From Solirubrobacteraceae bacterium (GTDB lineage: Bacteria > Actinomycetota > Thermoleophilia > Solirubrobacterales > Solirubrobacteraceae): DNA of 64,000 nt. Location: NCBI GenBank assembly GCA_030690545.1, contig JAUYGN010000056.1, positions 1-64,000 on the forward strand. Reading direction: 5' to 3'. A model generated the notes under the pieces. That model made no database searches, had not been told where the DNA came from, and was given only the letters and a program-made list of their open reading frames with translations. The position numbers and the translations under genes were made by a program. Positions 34,947-43,782 of the stretch are shown one piece after another (position 1 is the stretch's first letter; each line of letters starts with the position of its first letter).

Positions 34947-36071
34947 GTGATCCTCGCTCCGTGGGGAGCACGGCTCGGAGGAGCCGAGCACCGATTGCTG
35001 ACGATCCTCCAAGCCTTGGACCGAATGCGCTTTCACGTGCAGGTGGTCTTCCTCGAAGACGGCCCGATGGTCGGCGAGGTCGCCCGGGCAGGTATCCCGA
35101 CGTGGGTCGCGCCAGCCGGACGGTTGCGCGACGTCCGAGCCTTCGGGCGCACGGTGCGTGGTCTGCGCCGGCATGTTCAGCGCGAGCGCACCGATGTCCT
35201 TTTTAGCTGGGGCTCGAAGCCACAGCTCTACGGAGGACTGGCCAGCCTGCGAAGCGAAGGTCTCGTGAACACCTGGTGGATGCTCGAGATCCCTACGCGA
35301 AGCTGGCTGCCGTTCCTCGCAACGGCGCTTCCCGCGAGGGAGATCGCGTGCTCGTCCCGGTACGTCGCGCGGGAGCAACGACGCCTCCTGAGGCCACGTC
35401 GTCCCTGCTGCGTGATCTATCCGGGCGTGACCGCTCCGCGCACCGTCACAGCCCACGAGCTGACCGAGCTTCGGCGGTCGCTGGCGATCCCGCCAAACCG
35501 CACGGTCATCGGCTGCGTCGGCCGCATGCAGCCTTGGAAGAACCATCATCTCGTCGCACAAGCGGTGGGCCGGTTGATCGACGCCGGACGCGACGTCCAT
35601 CTCGTCGTCGCCGGAGCCACCGCCCATGGGCGCTCCCCCGGATATGAGGAGGCACTGCACCGTTCGGTGCGAGAGGCCGGGCTCACCGACCGCGTCTCGT
35701 TCGTCGGACAACAGCCCGACGTCGACCTGTTCTTCGCGCTGTTCGATGTCTTCGTGCTCGGGTCCGCGGACGAGCCGTTCGGCTTGGTCGTCCTCGAGGC
35801 AATGGCATCCGGCGTCCCCACGATCGCCGTCGACTGCGCCGGTCCGTCGGAGATCCTCGAACACAGCAGGACAGGGTTGCTGGTGAAGGAGGCCACGGTC
35901 GACAACTTCCTGGCGGCGATCACCCAGCTGGTCGATGAGCCCGACCACCGAGCGCTCTTGGCCGATGCGGCACTCGCTGAGTACAGGTATCGCTTCACTG
36001 TCGAGCGCATGGTCGGCGAATTCGAAGGACAGCTCACCCGACTGGCCACCAGGAGTGAGGTGGGGACGTGA
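34947..36071 (+). CDS. glycosyltransferase family 4 (GT-B)
   Basis: About 374 residues. ILAPWGARLGGAEHRLLTIL at the N-terminus, IGCVGRMQPWKNHHLVAQAV and LGSADEPFGLVVLEAMASGVP (E-x7-E) are clear. The start is not secure: GTG 34947 cuts close to the first strand, and CTG 34902 (overlapping the upstream stop as CTGA) or ATT 34938 would give a more normal N-terminus. Confidence 0.86.
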   Translation: MILAPWGARLGGAEHRLLTILQALDRMRFHVQVVFLEDGPMVGEVARAGIPTWVAPAGRLRDVRAFGRTVRGLRRHVQRERTDVLFSWGSKPQLYGGLASLRSEGLVNTWWMLEIPTRSWLPFLATALPAREIACSSRYVAREQRRLLRPRRPCCVIYPGVTAPRTVTAHELTELRRSLAIPPNRTVIGCVGRMQPWKNHHLVAQAVGRLIDAGRDVHLVVAGATAHGRSPGYEEALHRSVREAGLTDRVSFVGQQPDVDLFFALFDVFVLGSADEPFGLVVLEAMASGVPTIAVDCAGPSEILEHSRTGLLVKEATVDNFLAAITQLVDEPDHRALLADAALAEYRYRFTVERMVGEFEGQLTRLATRSEVGT

Positions 36072-37213
36072 CCCGAGCCCGCACGATCGTCACGGTCGCT
36101 GCCCACTCCGTCGCGAATACCGGCGGCATGGAGCGCCAGCTCTTCAAGCTCATCAGCGGTCTGCTCGATCGAGGGCACGAGGTGACCGTGGTCGCACGAC
36201 GCTGCGACCTTGTCCCACGGCCGGGCCTCAGAATCGTCCGGGTGCGCACGCCGAGCCGGCCCTCGCCGCTCGCGTACCCTGCGTTCTTCGCCCTCGGATC
36301 GATCGCGGTGCGCCGGCACGGAAGAGGGCTTCTGCACACGACCGGAGCGATCGTCATCCCCCGCGCGGATCTTTCGACCGTCCACTTCTGCCATCACGCA
36401 TACGCGGACCGCTTCGACACACTGCGTCAGCGGCGCAAGGGATTCTTGTACGCAGTGAACGCGCAGATTCGAGCGCGCATGGCGTTGCTCGGCGAGCGAT
36501 ACTGCTTCCGTCGCTCCCGGACACGGCACCTCTCGTCCGTCTCGGCCGGCGCTCGTCGCGAGCTTCTGAAGTTCTTCCCCACGTACGAAGGTGCGGTCAC
36601 GGTGATCCCCAACGGCGTCGACCGGACGTTGTTTCGTCCGAGCGCGGAGGCGCGAGTCGCTGTCCGGAGCGAGCTTCGCATTCCGCCCGACTGCCTTCTG
36701 GGCGTATTCGTGGGTGGCGAGTGGAAAAGGAAGGGTCTTCCCCATGCGATCGATGCGCTGCCAGACGCGATCGGCTGGCATCTGCTCGTGGTGGGCGGCG
36801 GCGACGCCGTGGCTGCACGGGAGCGCGCGGCCGCCCGTGGCGTCCGGGACCGACTGCATTTCGCCGGTGCAGTCAGCGATCCGGAGCGCTACATGGCTGC
36901 CGGCGACGCGTTCGTGCTCCCCACGTCGTACGAGACGTTCTCGATGGCTACCTTCGAGGCAGCCGCCTGCGGGTTACCGCTCGTGAACACGCGCGTCAGC
37001 GGTGCTGAGGAGATCGTTGTCGACGGACTCACCGGCCACACGATCGAGCCGAACGCCGACAGCGTTGCGCACGCACTCGTGCGTCTGAACGATGCCGAGG
37101 AGCGCAGGCAGATGGGGCGCGCTGCGCTGGATGCGTCGGCTGCGTACGGCTGGGATCCAGTGGTCGACGGCTACGTCGAGCTCTATGCGCAGCTACGGGC
37201 GACTGCCACGTGA
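36068..37213 (+). CDS. glycosyltransferase family 4 (GT-B)
   Basis: A 381-residue enzyme: AAHSVANTGGMERQLFKLIS, VIPNGVDRTLFRPSAEAR, GVFVGGEWKRKGLPHAIDAL and LPTSYETFSMATFEAAACGLP (E-x7-E). GTGA overlap with the preceding gene. It belongs to the same operon; a role in glycan chain building at the membrane is likely. Confidence 0.88.
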   Translation: MTRARTIVTVAAHSVANTGGMERQLFKLISGLLDRGHEVTVVARRCDLVPRPGLRIVRVRTPSRPSPLAYPAFFALGSIAVRRHGRGLLHTTGAIVIPRADLSTVHFCHHAYADRFDTLRQRRKGFLYAVNAQIRARMALLGERYCFRRSRTRHLSSVSAGARRELLKFFPTYEGAVTVIPNGVDRTLFRPSAEARVAVRSELRIPPDCLLGVFVGGEWKRKGLPHAIDALPDAIGWHLLVVGGGDAVAARERAAARGVRDRLHFAGAVSDPERYMAAGDAFVLPTSYETFSMATFEAAACGLPLVNTRVSGAEEIVVDGLTGHTIEPNADSVAHALVRLNDAEERRQMGRAALDASAAYGWDPVVDGYVELYAQLRATAT

Positions 37214-38685
37214 ACGTTCGCTTCCTCGCATTGCCGCGACCCAGCGTAGGTGCCGCCGCAATGGGTGCCGCTGCGGCCGTTCTCGCCTTTGGAACCGCAT
37301 CCGTCGCGGTCGCGCTACCGGAGAGCTACCGACTGTTCTTCGCTTCAACGATCACGCTCGTCCTCATAACGGCAGCGATCTCCTGGCCACGCACGATCGC
37401 CGTGATCACGCTGGGCTTTCTCTGCTTCCTCGCATTGATACGGCGGATGCTCATCGAGAGCGCGGGATGGGCGGAGTTCGATCCCCTCCTCCTCGTCGGG
37501 CCCTTGGTCGCGACCGCACTTCTCGCGCGCACATACCTCGTGGCCGGGCGGCGGCCCGACGAAGATCGCCTCGTTCGCGTCGTCATCGCGCTGCTGGCGC
37601 TGATGGCGCTTCAGGTCTTTAACCCAAGCGGATCGGGAATCGTCCCGGCCCTCGGCGGCCTCCTCTTCCTCGCCGTTCCGCTGGTGTGGTTTCTCGTCGG
37701 ACGCGAGCTCACCGATCGGACACACGTCCGCGTCGTCGCGTACGGGCTGCTTGGGGTCAGCGTCATCGCCGCTCTCTATGGGCTGGCGCAAACGGAGATC
37801 GGCTTTCCGAGCTGGGACAAGGACTGGATCGCGATATCGAACATCGCCTCGCTATACATCGCGGAGAATGAGGTCCGGGGCTTCGGGATGCTGACGAACT
37901 CGGCCGAGTACAAGCAGATCCTTGCAATGGGGACCGTTGCCGCTCTGGCGTTCGGTGCTCACGGCAAGCCGGTCGCCCTGCTCACACTCCCCCTGTTGTT
38001 CACGGCGCTGGTGCTCTCCGGAGCGCGCAGCGGAATCGCTCTGTCGCTCCTCGGCATCATCCTCATCACTGCCATCAGGATTCGCAACCGACGGCTTGCG
38101 GTCGCCGTCGCGATTCTCGGCATCGGGTTGTCTCTAGTCGCCCTTTCCACCTTGTCGGATACGCTCGCGTCCGTAGCGGGAGGTTCAACGAACGCGGGGG
38201 TCGCCCGGCAAGCGGCCGGCTACTCAGACCCATTCAACCCTGACAAGTCCACGCTCCCAGCACATATCTCCCTGATCTACAACGGCTTCGTCGAGGGCGT
38301 GAGTCACCCGCTTGGTCGAGGCACCGCGAACGGAAACCTGGCAAGTACACGCCTCTCATCTGCCGGCAACACAAGTAGCGAGTTCGACGTCACCGATGCC
38401 CTACTGGCTCTCGGCGTCATCGGCGGCGTGCTCTATCTGTACGTCGTGATTGTCGTGCTGTCGCGCGTCATCAAGGAGTACCGGCGCTCGCGCGACGTAC
38501 TGGTTCTCGTGGCCTTCGGCTGTCTCGTGGTCAGCCTCAGCGGCTGGCTGAAGGGCGCCCACTACGCAGGTGCCTCAATCCTCTGGTTTCTCGCCGGATG
38601 GGCAACGGCACGGCAGCACGTGACGCAGCGCGCGGCACCCGATCCCCACATGACCCGCCCTCAGCTCGGGGGTGCGCCGCGCTGA
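37210..38685 (+). CDS. O-antigen polymerase/ligase-like membrane protein (Wzy-like)
   Basis: A 491-residue protein with about 10-12 membrane segments. GMLTNSAEYKQILAMGTVAA and LVLSGARSGIALSLLGIILI match the Wzy_C region, where a large loop with conserved Arg follows. Wzy polymerises undecaprenyl-linked repeats outside the membrane. It lies between glycosyltransferases and the Wzc-like gene, the normal neighbourhood of Wzy. It overlaps the previous gene by GTGA. Confidence 0.82.
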   Translation: MNVRFLALPRPSVGAAAMGAAAAVLAFGTASVAVALPESYRLFFASTITLVLITAAISWPRTIAVITLGFLCFLALIRRMLIESAGWAEFDPLLLVGPLVATALLARTYLVAGRRPDEDRLVRVVIALLALMALQVFNPSGSGIVPALGGLLFLAVPLVWFLVGRELTDRTHVRVVAYGLLGVSVIAALYGLAQTEIGFPSWDKDWIAISNIASLYIAENEVRGFGMLTNSAEYKQILAMGTVAALAFGAHGKPVALLTLPLLFTALVLSGARSGIALSLLGIILITAIRIRNRRLAVAVAILGIGLSLVALSTLSDTLASVAGGSTNAGVARQAAGYSDPFNPDKSTLPAHISLIYNGFVEGVSHPLGRGTANGNLASTRLSSAGNTSSEFDVTDALLALGVIGGVLYLYVVIVVLSRVIKEYRRSRDVLVLVAFGCLVVSLSGWLKGAHYAGASILWFLAGWATARQHVTQRAAPDPHMTRPQLGGAPR

Positions 38686-38824
38686 GTGACGCCTCATGCG
38701 GTCCGGAGTATCTTGACGAGGCCCTTTTGCTGATTGCAGCGCTGCTAGACTCCCGCTCGCGGTCGCACCACTCCGAGCCCTCCCGCGGATCCGCGCGGCG
38801 GCGTGCAGCTCATCAGTTCCGTCC

Positions 38825-40471
38825 TTGAAGGCGTGCCCGGACGCCCCCGATCATTTCTTGCCTGAAAACCAAACCAGCGGCGTAGACCTACGGCAGGTTC
38901 TGTCGATCCTGCGCCGCCAAGCGTGGGTCATCCTCGCGTGCTGCGCGATCGCAGTCGGTGCCGCAATCGGCCTCTCGCTGCGGGAGGAGAAGCGCTATAC
39001 GGCGACCGCCGCGCTCCTCTTCGGCCAGCCGAACGCCGGCCAGGCGCTGCTCAGCCTCGGTGCTCCGCCACAGGCCACCGATCACAGCGCCGAGACCAAT
39101 CTCCAACTGGTTTCGCTTCCGGTCATCGCGCAGAACACGGCGGCAGCGCTCAAGGGTGCCCTCAGCCCTCAACAGGTCGAACGCGCGATCAATCTCGAAC
39201 CTCGAGGGCAGTCCGATGTCGCGGAGGTATCGGCCACTCACGCGGATGGCACTGTTGCCGCGACAGTGGCCAATCAGTTCGCGCAGGAGTACATCAACTT
39301 TCGTCGCGACTCAGACCAGAAGGCGATCTCGGCCACGCGTGACATCGTCGTCAAACAGATCGACCAGCTCAGGCAACAGCCCAACTCGACGCCAAAGCCC
39401 GGAAGCGCCGCCTCTCAGAACCCTGCGCTGTTGACCCCGCTGCAGCTGCAACTCGTCACGCTGCAGAACCGCGCAGCAGATCTCGCCACCCTCGCCTCAG
39501 TGCAAACCGGCAACGCGCAGATCGTCCAAACCGCAACTGCGCCGTCCACCCCCTCGTCCCCCAAGCCGAAGCGTAGTGGCCTCATCGCGCTGTTCGGCGG
39601 CCTACTGGTCGGCCTACTGCTCGGGCTGCTGAGGGAGCAGTTCAACCGACGCATCACATCCCCGGAGGAGTACGCCGAGTTGCTTGACGTCCCACTCGTT
39701 GGGACGATTCCGATGGGCGACGCGCTCGGCCGACCCGGTCCGATGCCGCACCGGCTGTCCCACGCGGAGGACGAGAGCTTCCGAATGCTGCACGGGGCGC
39801 TACGGCTCTCCTTGGCGGGCGATGACGCCAAAGTCGTCATCGTGACGTCGGCGGTCCCGTCGGAGGGCAAGAGCACCGTTGCTTTGCACCTGGCAGCGGC
39901 TGCATGCTCGCTGGGCGAACGCGTCCTGCTGATCGATGCGGACTTTCATCGACCGAGCATTCACGGCCTTACCCACCTGCATTCAGGCCCAGGACTGCCA
40001 GAACTCCTCGCCGGTATTGCTCGTAGCACGACCGATGTGGTGCAAACAGCTGCGGTCACCCGCGATGACGCGGGTCAGTCCGGCCGTCAGATTGACGTGC
40101 TCACGTCGGGCACCGTGGCGGATCACCCACGCGAGACGCTGAACGCGGCTCGTGTCGCCGACGTGATCAAGCGCGCCCGTCCGCACTACGATCGGATCGT
40201 CATCGACACGGCTCCTGCCACCGTCGTCTCCGACCCGATCGCGCTCATGCAACGCATTCCTGCGGTCGTGCTCGTCGTCGCACGCATGGATGTCGTGACT
40301 CAGGAGGCGGCCAAGCGCCTGCATCGACAGATGGCCACCGCCGGCGCGACGATCGAAGGCGTCGTCGCAAACTGCGTCCGTTCCGGGTCCGGAGGTGGCG
40401 CTTATGACTATGCGTACAGTCCGATCGCCAAGAACGGTAAGCCTGCCGCGAAGGCCGCGGCAAGACACTGA
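38825..40471 (+). CDS. Wzc-like polysaccharide co-polymerase with bacterial tyrosine kinase
   Basis: A 548-residue fusion. The Wzz-type part has two membrane segments (about 33-50 and 255-275) and a coiled periplasmic-type loop with a Gln/Pro-rich end. The kinase part has Walker A AVPSEGKSTVALHLA (about 343-357), Walker A' LLIDADFHRP (about 373) and Walker B RIVIDTAPATVVSDP (about 457). The tail has a small Tyr cluster (AYDYAYSP) that may be phosphorylated. It controls chain length and export. The start is TTG by default; 139 nt of non-coding DNA precede it. Confidence 0.9.
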   Translation: MKACPDAPDHFLPENQTSGVDLRQVLSILRRQAWVILACCAIAVGAAIGLSLREEKRYTATAALLFGQPNAGQALLSLGAPPQATDHSAETNLQLVSLPVIAQNTAAALKGALSPQQVERAINLEPRGQSDVAEVSATHADGTVAATVANQFAQEYINFRRDSDQKAISATRDIVVKQIDQLRQQPNSTPKPGSAASQNPALLTPLQLQLVTLQNRAADLATLASVQTGNAQIVQTATAPSTPSSPKPKRSGLIALFGGLLVGLLLGLLREQFNRRITSPEEYAELLDVPLVGTIPMGDALGRPGPMPHRLSHAEDESFRMLHGALRLSLAGDDAKVVIVTSAVPSEGKSTVALHLAAAACSLGERVLLIDADFHRPSIHGLTHLHSGPGLPELLAGIARSTTDVVQTAAVTRDDAGQSGRQIDVLTSGTVADHPRETLNAARVADVIKRARPHYDRIVIDTAPATVVSDPIALMQRIPAVVLVVARMDVVTQEAAKRLHRQMATAGATIEGVVANCVRSGSGGGAYDYAYSPIAKNGKPAAKAAARH

Positions 40472-40523
40472 ATCGATCTCAGGCAGTGCTGGGTTTGCAC
40501 CAGCCGATGGACCTTGACGCCGC

Positions 40524-41738
40524 GTGAGAGTTCTGTACGTCAGCCATACCGGCGTCGTTGGAGGCGCCGAGCACTCACTGCTCACACTCCTCGAAGGGCT
40601 TCCCCCTGATGTCGAGCCGATCCTGGCAAGCCCACCGGGTGCCCTGCATCAGCGCGCCACCGTTTCGGGCGTGCGGGTCATTGAGCTGCGTGGCACAGAC
40701 GGATCGTTTCGCCTCCATCCATCTCGGACGGTGCGCGCACTGCTTGATATCGCTCGAAGCGCCGCCCAAGTCCGCGTGATCGCCCATCAGACGAGCGCGG
40801 ACTTGATACATGCAAACTCCGTGCGTGCCGGCCTCATCACGGTGCTTGCCCGCGCAACTGGTGGGCCACCGACTGTGGTTCATGTGCGTGACGTGCTACC
40901 GCAAGGACGTGCGGCAAGGGCGATCCGACGCGTCATATTGAGGGGAGCACGCTGCACGATCTGCATCTCCCAGCATGTCGCATACAGGTTTGTGCTCCCA
41001 GGCTCACGCGACGCCGTCGTGGCCGTTCACAACGGTGTGGATCTCGGGCTGTTCGATCCAGACGTTCATGACCGCGAGACCATGCGCGAGAGCCTAGGCC
41101 TGACCGGCCAAGATCAAGCCATGGCGGTACTGGCTCAAATTACCCCATGGAAAGGCCAAGACAATGCGGTGGCTGCTCTCGCAGCGATTCTTCCAACCAA
41201 CCCGACCGCGCGCTTGTTTCTGATCGGCGAGGCGAAGTTCATTTCAGGTGATACTCGGCTTGATAACCGCGCCTTTCACACAGAGCTCATCGAGCAAGCT
41301 CAGCGCCTCGGCATCGATCGCGCCGTGGAGCTTCTCGGTGAGCGTCACGACGTGCCAGCGTTACTACACGCGATGGACATCGTCCTCGTTCCATCGTTGG
41401 AGGAGCCGTTTGGGCGCAGCGTGATCGAGGCAATGGCGATGGAACGAGCCGTCATCGCGACGAACACCGGAGGGCCGGTCGAAATCATCGATCACGGGGT
41501 CACTGGTCTGCTTGCGCCCCCACGCGATGTGGAGGCGTGGAGCAGGATGATCCGCAAGTTGCTGGATGACCGGGAGCTTCGCGCAGTCCTGGGACGCCGC
41601 GCACGGGCGTCCCTGATCGGACGTTTTGACCAGAGTTCCCACGTGACGCAGATCGTCGGTATTTACCGAGCGGCAATCAACGTGGACTCGTCGTGTGGCC
41701 GCGGGTCAGCGACAGGCGCCCACCAACGGCCTCGCTGA
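40524..41738 (+). CDS. glycosyltransferase family 4 (GT-B)
   Basis: A 404-residue enzyme: VLYVSHTGVVGGAEHSLLTL, ICISQHVAYRFVLPGSRDAV, VHNGVDLGLFDP, AQITPWKGQDNAVAALAAI and VPSLEEPFGRSVIEAMAMER (E-x7-E). It starts at a GTG. The 3' end overlaps the convergent transferase gene by 62 nt, an unusual degree of tail-to-tail overlap. Confidence 0.88.
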   Translation: MRVLYVSHTGVVGGAEHSLLTLLEGLPPDVEPILASPPGALHQRATVSGVRVIELRGTDGSFRLHPSRTVRALLDIARSAAQVRVIAHQTSADLIHANSVRAGLITVLARATGGPPTVVHVRDVLPQGRAARAIRRVILRGARCTICISQHVAYRFVLPGSRDAVVAVHNGVDLGLFDPDVHDRETMRESLGLTGQDQAMAVLAQITPWKGQDNAVAALAAILPTNPTARLFLIGEAKFISGDTRLDNRAFHTELIEQAQRLGIDRAVELLGERHDVPALLHAMDIVLVPSLEEPFGRSVIEAMAMERAVIATNTGGPVEIIDHGVTGLLAPPRDVEAWSRMIRKLLDDRELRAVLGRRARASLIGRFDQSSHVTQIVGIYRAAINVDSSCGRGSATGAHQRPR

Positions 41739-42852
41739 GCACGCTCGACAATCGCGATCCAAAGGTCCCAGAGGAGAACCGTCGAGCGAGTCTTGCCAGA
41801 GCCTCTGGGGTGGTGGTGATGGCGTCACAACGGTGGATTGCGCGCAGGACATCCTCCGTCTCGTGGCTTTGGAAGAATGCTCCGGAAATCCCATCTTCGA
41901 GGGTTTCCAACGCCCCGCCAGCGCCCAGCGCGACCACAGGCTTGCCGGCCGCGTTTGCCTCCACGGGAGTGAGTCCAAAGTCTTCCTTGCCGGGCAGGCA
42001 GAGCGCCCGACAACGCTCCATAAGCTCCGTGACCTCCGAGTCCTCGAGATGCCCGTGAAACGCGACAGTCGGGCCGCCGCGGCGCCGCAGATCCTCCAGC
42101 GCCGGACCGGTTCCGACCACGTCCAGGCCGATACCGGCCTCGGTGGCGGCATCCACGATCGCATCGACGCGCTTGTAGGGCAGTAGGCGCGACACGACAA
42201 GGAGCCGCTCGCCGCGCTGACTCGGGCGGAAGCGATCGACGTTGACCGGCGGGTAGACGACCGGGGCATCAAGGCCGTACCGCTGACGGATGCGGTCGCG
42301 CACGGCGTTGCTGATCGCGATGTACAGGTCGGCGCGACGGGCTGCCGCGCGATCCCACCGGCGGACGAGCCCAATCGCCGGCTGGAGCGCCTGCCGTCGG
42401 CGTGAAGCGCCGAGGTGGTCGTCGGCGTACAGCCAGCGCGCCGGCGTGTAGCAGTAAACGGCATGGAAGCTCTCGGGGGCGGTGCGCACGCTGTGCGCCC
42501 AGCCGCTCGAGCTTGAGATGACGACATCGTGCGACAGCGTGCCGAAAGCGCGAAACGCTGCCGGGTAGAGCGCGAAGAGGTTGCGGAATCCGGCGTCAAC
42601 GGGCAGCCGGTCCAGCGGCGAGGTCCGCACGTCTCGTTCCCTGAACTCGGGGAAGGTCGAGTCGGGCCGGTACAGCGACGTGAAGATCGGCGCCTGCGGC
42701 CAGATGGCAGCCATTTCGAGCACGACGCGCTCGGCGCCACCAGGCTGGTTGAGGTAGTCGTGGACGATCGCCACGGAGCCCAGCTTGGTCGGCCCTTGCG
42801 CTTGAGCCGAATGTGGCAAGGGTTCCAACGAATCTGGCGAGTTGAACGCCAT
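41677..42852 (-). CDS. glycosyltransferase family 4 (GT-B), WbaZ-like
   Basis: About 391 residues. VAIVHDYLNQPGGAERVVLE, FHAVYCYTPARWLY, PVVYPPVNVDRFRPS, LLVVSRLLPYKRVDAIVDAA and CLPGKEDFGLTPVEANAAGKP are hallmarks of the WbaZ/mannosyltransferase branch of family 4. The ATG at 42852 is preferred; a longer reading would run into the divergent sigma factor. The 3' end overlaps the convergent gene by 62 nt. Confidence 0.88.
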   Translation of the reverse strand: MAFNSPDSLEPLPHSAQAQGPTKLGSVAIVHDYLNQPGGAERVVLEMAAIWPQAPIFTSLYRPDSTFPEFRERDVRTSPLDRLPVDAGFRNLFALYPAAFRAFGTLSHDVVISSSSGWAHSVRTAPESFHAVYCYTPARWLYADDHLGASRRRQALQPAIGLVRRWDRAAARRADLYIAISNAVRDRIRQRYGLDAPVVYPPVNVDRFRPSQRGERLLVVSRLLPYKRVDAIVDAATEAGIGLDVVGTGPALEDLRRRGGPTVAFHGHLEDSEVTELMERCRALCLPGKEDFGLTPVEANAAGKPVVALGAGGALETLEDGISGAFFQSHETEDVLRAIHRCDAITTTPEALARLARRFSSGTFGSRLSSVLSEAVGGRLSLTRGHTTSPR

Positions 42853-42944
42853 CGTTTCTGGCAGTGACACGGATCGCTGATGGCCGCAAGCGATCAGGTG
42901 TCGGGGCCAGGAGCCGATCAACGAAACTGTAGCGAGGCTACCAA

Positions 42945-43562
42945 GTGTCAGCGCGCAGACGAGAGGTAATGCCACCATGCAACCATGAGGCCATCAGTTC
43001 CTTCCGCGACGCGATGCCTGCGCGTGACTTCGCAGTCGTCTATGACAACCACATCTGGCAGATCTATGGCTTCTTCGCCTACCGGCTCCGCAGCCGCGCA
43101 GACGCCGAAGACCTGACGCAGCAGACCTTCGAGCGCGCGCTGCGCTCCTGGGGGCGTTACGACGCCTCGAAGGCGAGCGTGGCCACGTGGCTGCTGGTCA
43201 TCGCGCGCAATCTGCTCGTCGACCATTTCCGCGCAGACCGCACGAGCCGCACTCAGCCACTTGACGGGCTCGAGGTCGAGGGGGAACACCTTGAGGCCAG
43301 CCCGGATCGACCGGACCTCGGGCTCGACCCGGACTTGGAGCGTGCGCTGGCCACCCTTGGCGACCGCGAGCGGGAGATCGTCGCGCTGCGCTTTGGCGGC
43401 GATCTGAGTGGACCCGAGATCGCCGAAGCGATGGGGCTCAGCCTCGCCAACGTGCAGCAGATCCTCTCGCGCTCGCTGCGGCGCATGCGCGCCGAGCTCG
43501 ATGCGCGCGAACCGGTCAGGCCCCCAGCGGACCGACCCCCGCAGCGCTTGCCGCGCCGATGA
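42945..43562 (+). CDS. ECF-type RNA polymerase sigma factor
   Basis: A 205-residue sigma-70 family protein: region 2 with DAEDLTQQTFERALRSWGRY and SKASVATWLLVIARNLLVDH, region 4 with LATLGDREREIVALRFGGDL and GLSLANVQQILSRSLRRMR. There is no extra C-terminal domain, only a Pro/Arg tail. The GTG at 42945 has GCGAGG about 7 nt upstream; later ATGs at 42969 and 43014 are possible. It is divergent from a transferase and tail-to-tail with a small membrane protein that could be its partner. Confidence 0.88.
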   Translation: MSARRREVMPPCNHEAISSFRDAMPARDFAVVYDNHIWQIYGFFAYRLRSRADAEDLTQQTFERALRSWGRYDASKASVATWLLVIARNLLVDHFRADRTSRTQPLDGLEVEGEHLEASPDRPDLGLDPDLERALATLGDREREIVALRFGGDLSGPEIAEAMGLSLANVQQILSRSLRRMRAELDAREPVRPPADRPPQRLPRR

Positions 43563-43782
43563 GCAGCAGCGCCGAGCCCGTGCTCGCGTAGGCGCAGATC
43601 AGCAGCCGCAGCCGCTTCGGGCGCGAGTGCTGCGCGCCGCTGCTCAGCAGCCGGCGGCGTAGGTCGCCGCGAAACGCAGCCGCGGGCACCGGTCGCTCCT
43701 GCTGCAGTCGCTCAGCCAGGCGGATCAGCTCCTCGGGTGCGTCGGGCTCGAGATCGGCACGGATGTCGCGGTCGCGGTTCAT
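43516..43782 (-). CDS. small single-membrane-segment protein, possible anti-sigma factor
   Basis: An 88-residue protein. The cytoplasmic half has LIRLAERLQQERPVPAAAFR and RGDLRRRLLSS, a pattern seen in small proteins near ECF sigma genes; one membrane segment follows (ICAYASTGSALLLIGAASAA). The length is too short for a usual zinc anti-sigma factor and no HxxxCxxC is present. It overlaps the sigma gene end by 47 nt (convergent) and the ligase gene upstream by 4 nt. The anti-sigma role is inference. Confidence 0.55.
   Translation of the reverse strand: MNRDRDIRADLEPDAPEELIRLAERLQQERPVPAAAFRGDLRRRLLSSGAQHSRPKRLRLLICAYASTGSALLLIGAASAAGVGPLGA

Noticed and set aside
43516-43562. Overlap of sigma factor and small protein as evidence that one gene is false
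   Set aside because: Both have coherent protein features, and the small gene overlaps the ligase gene by ATGA as in a real operon.
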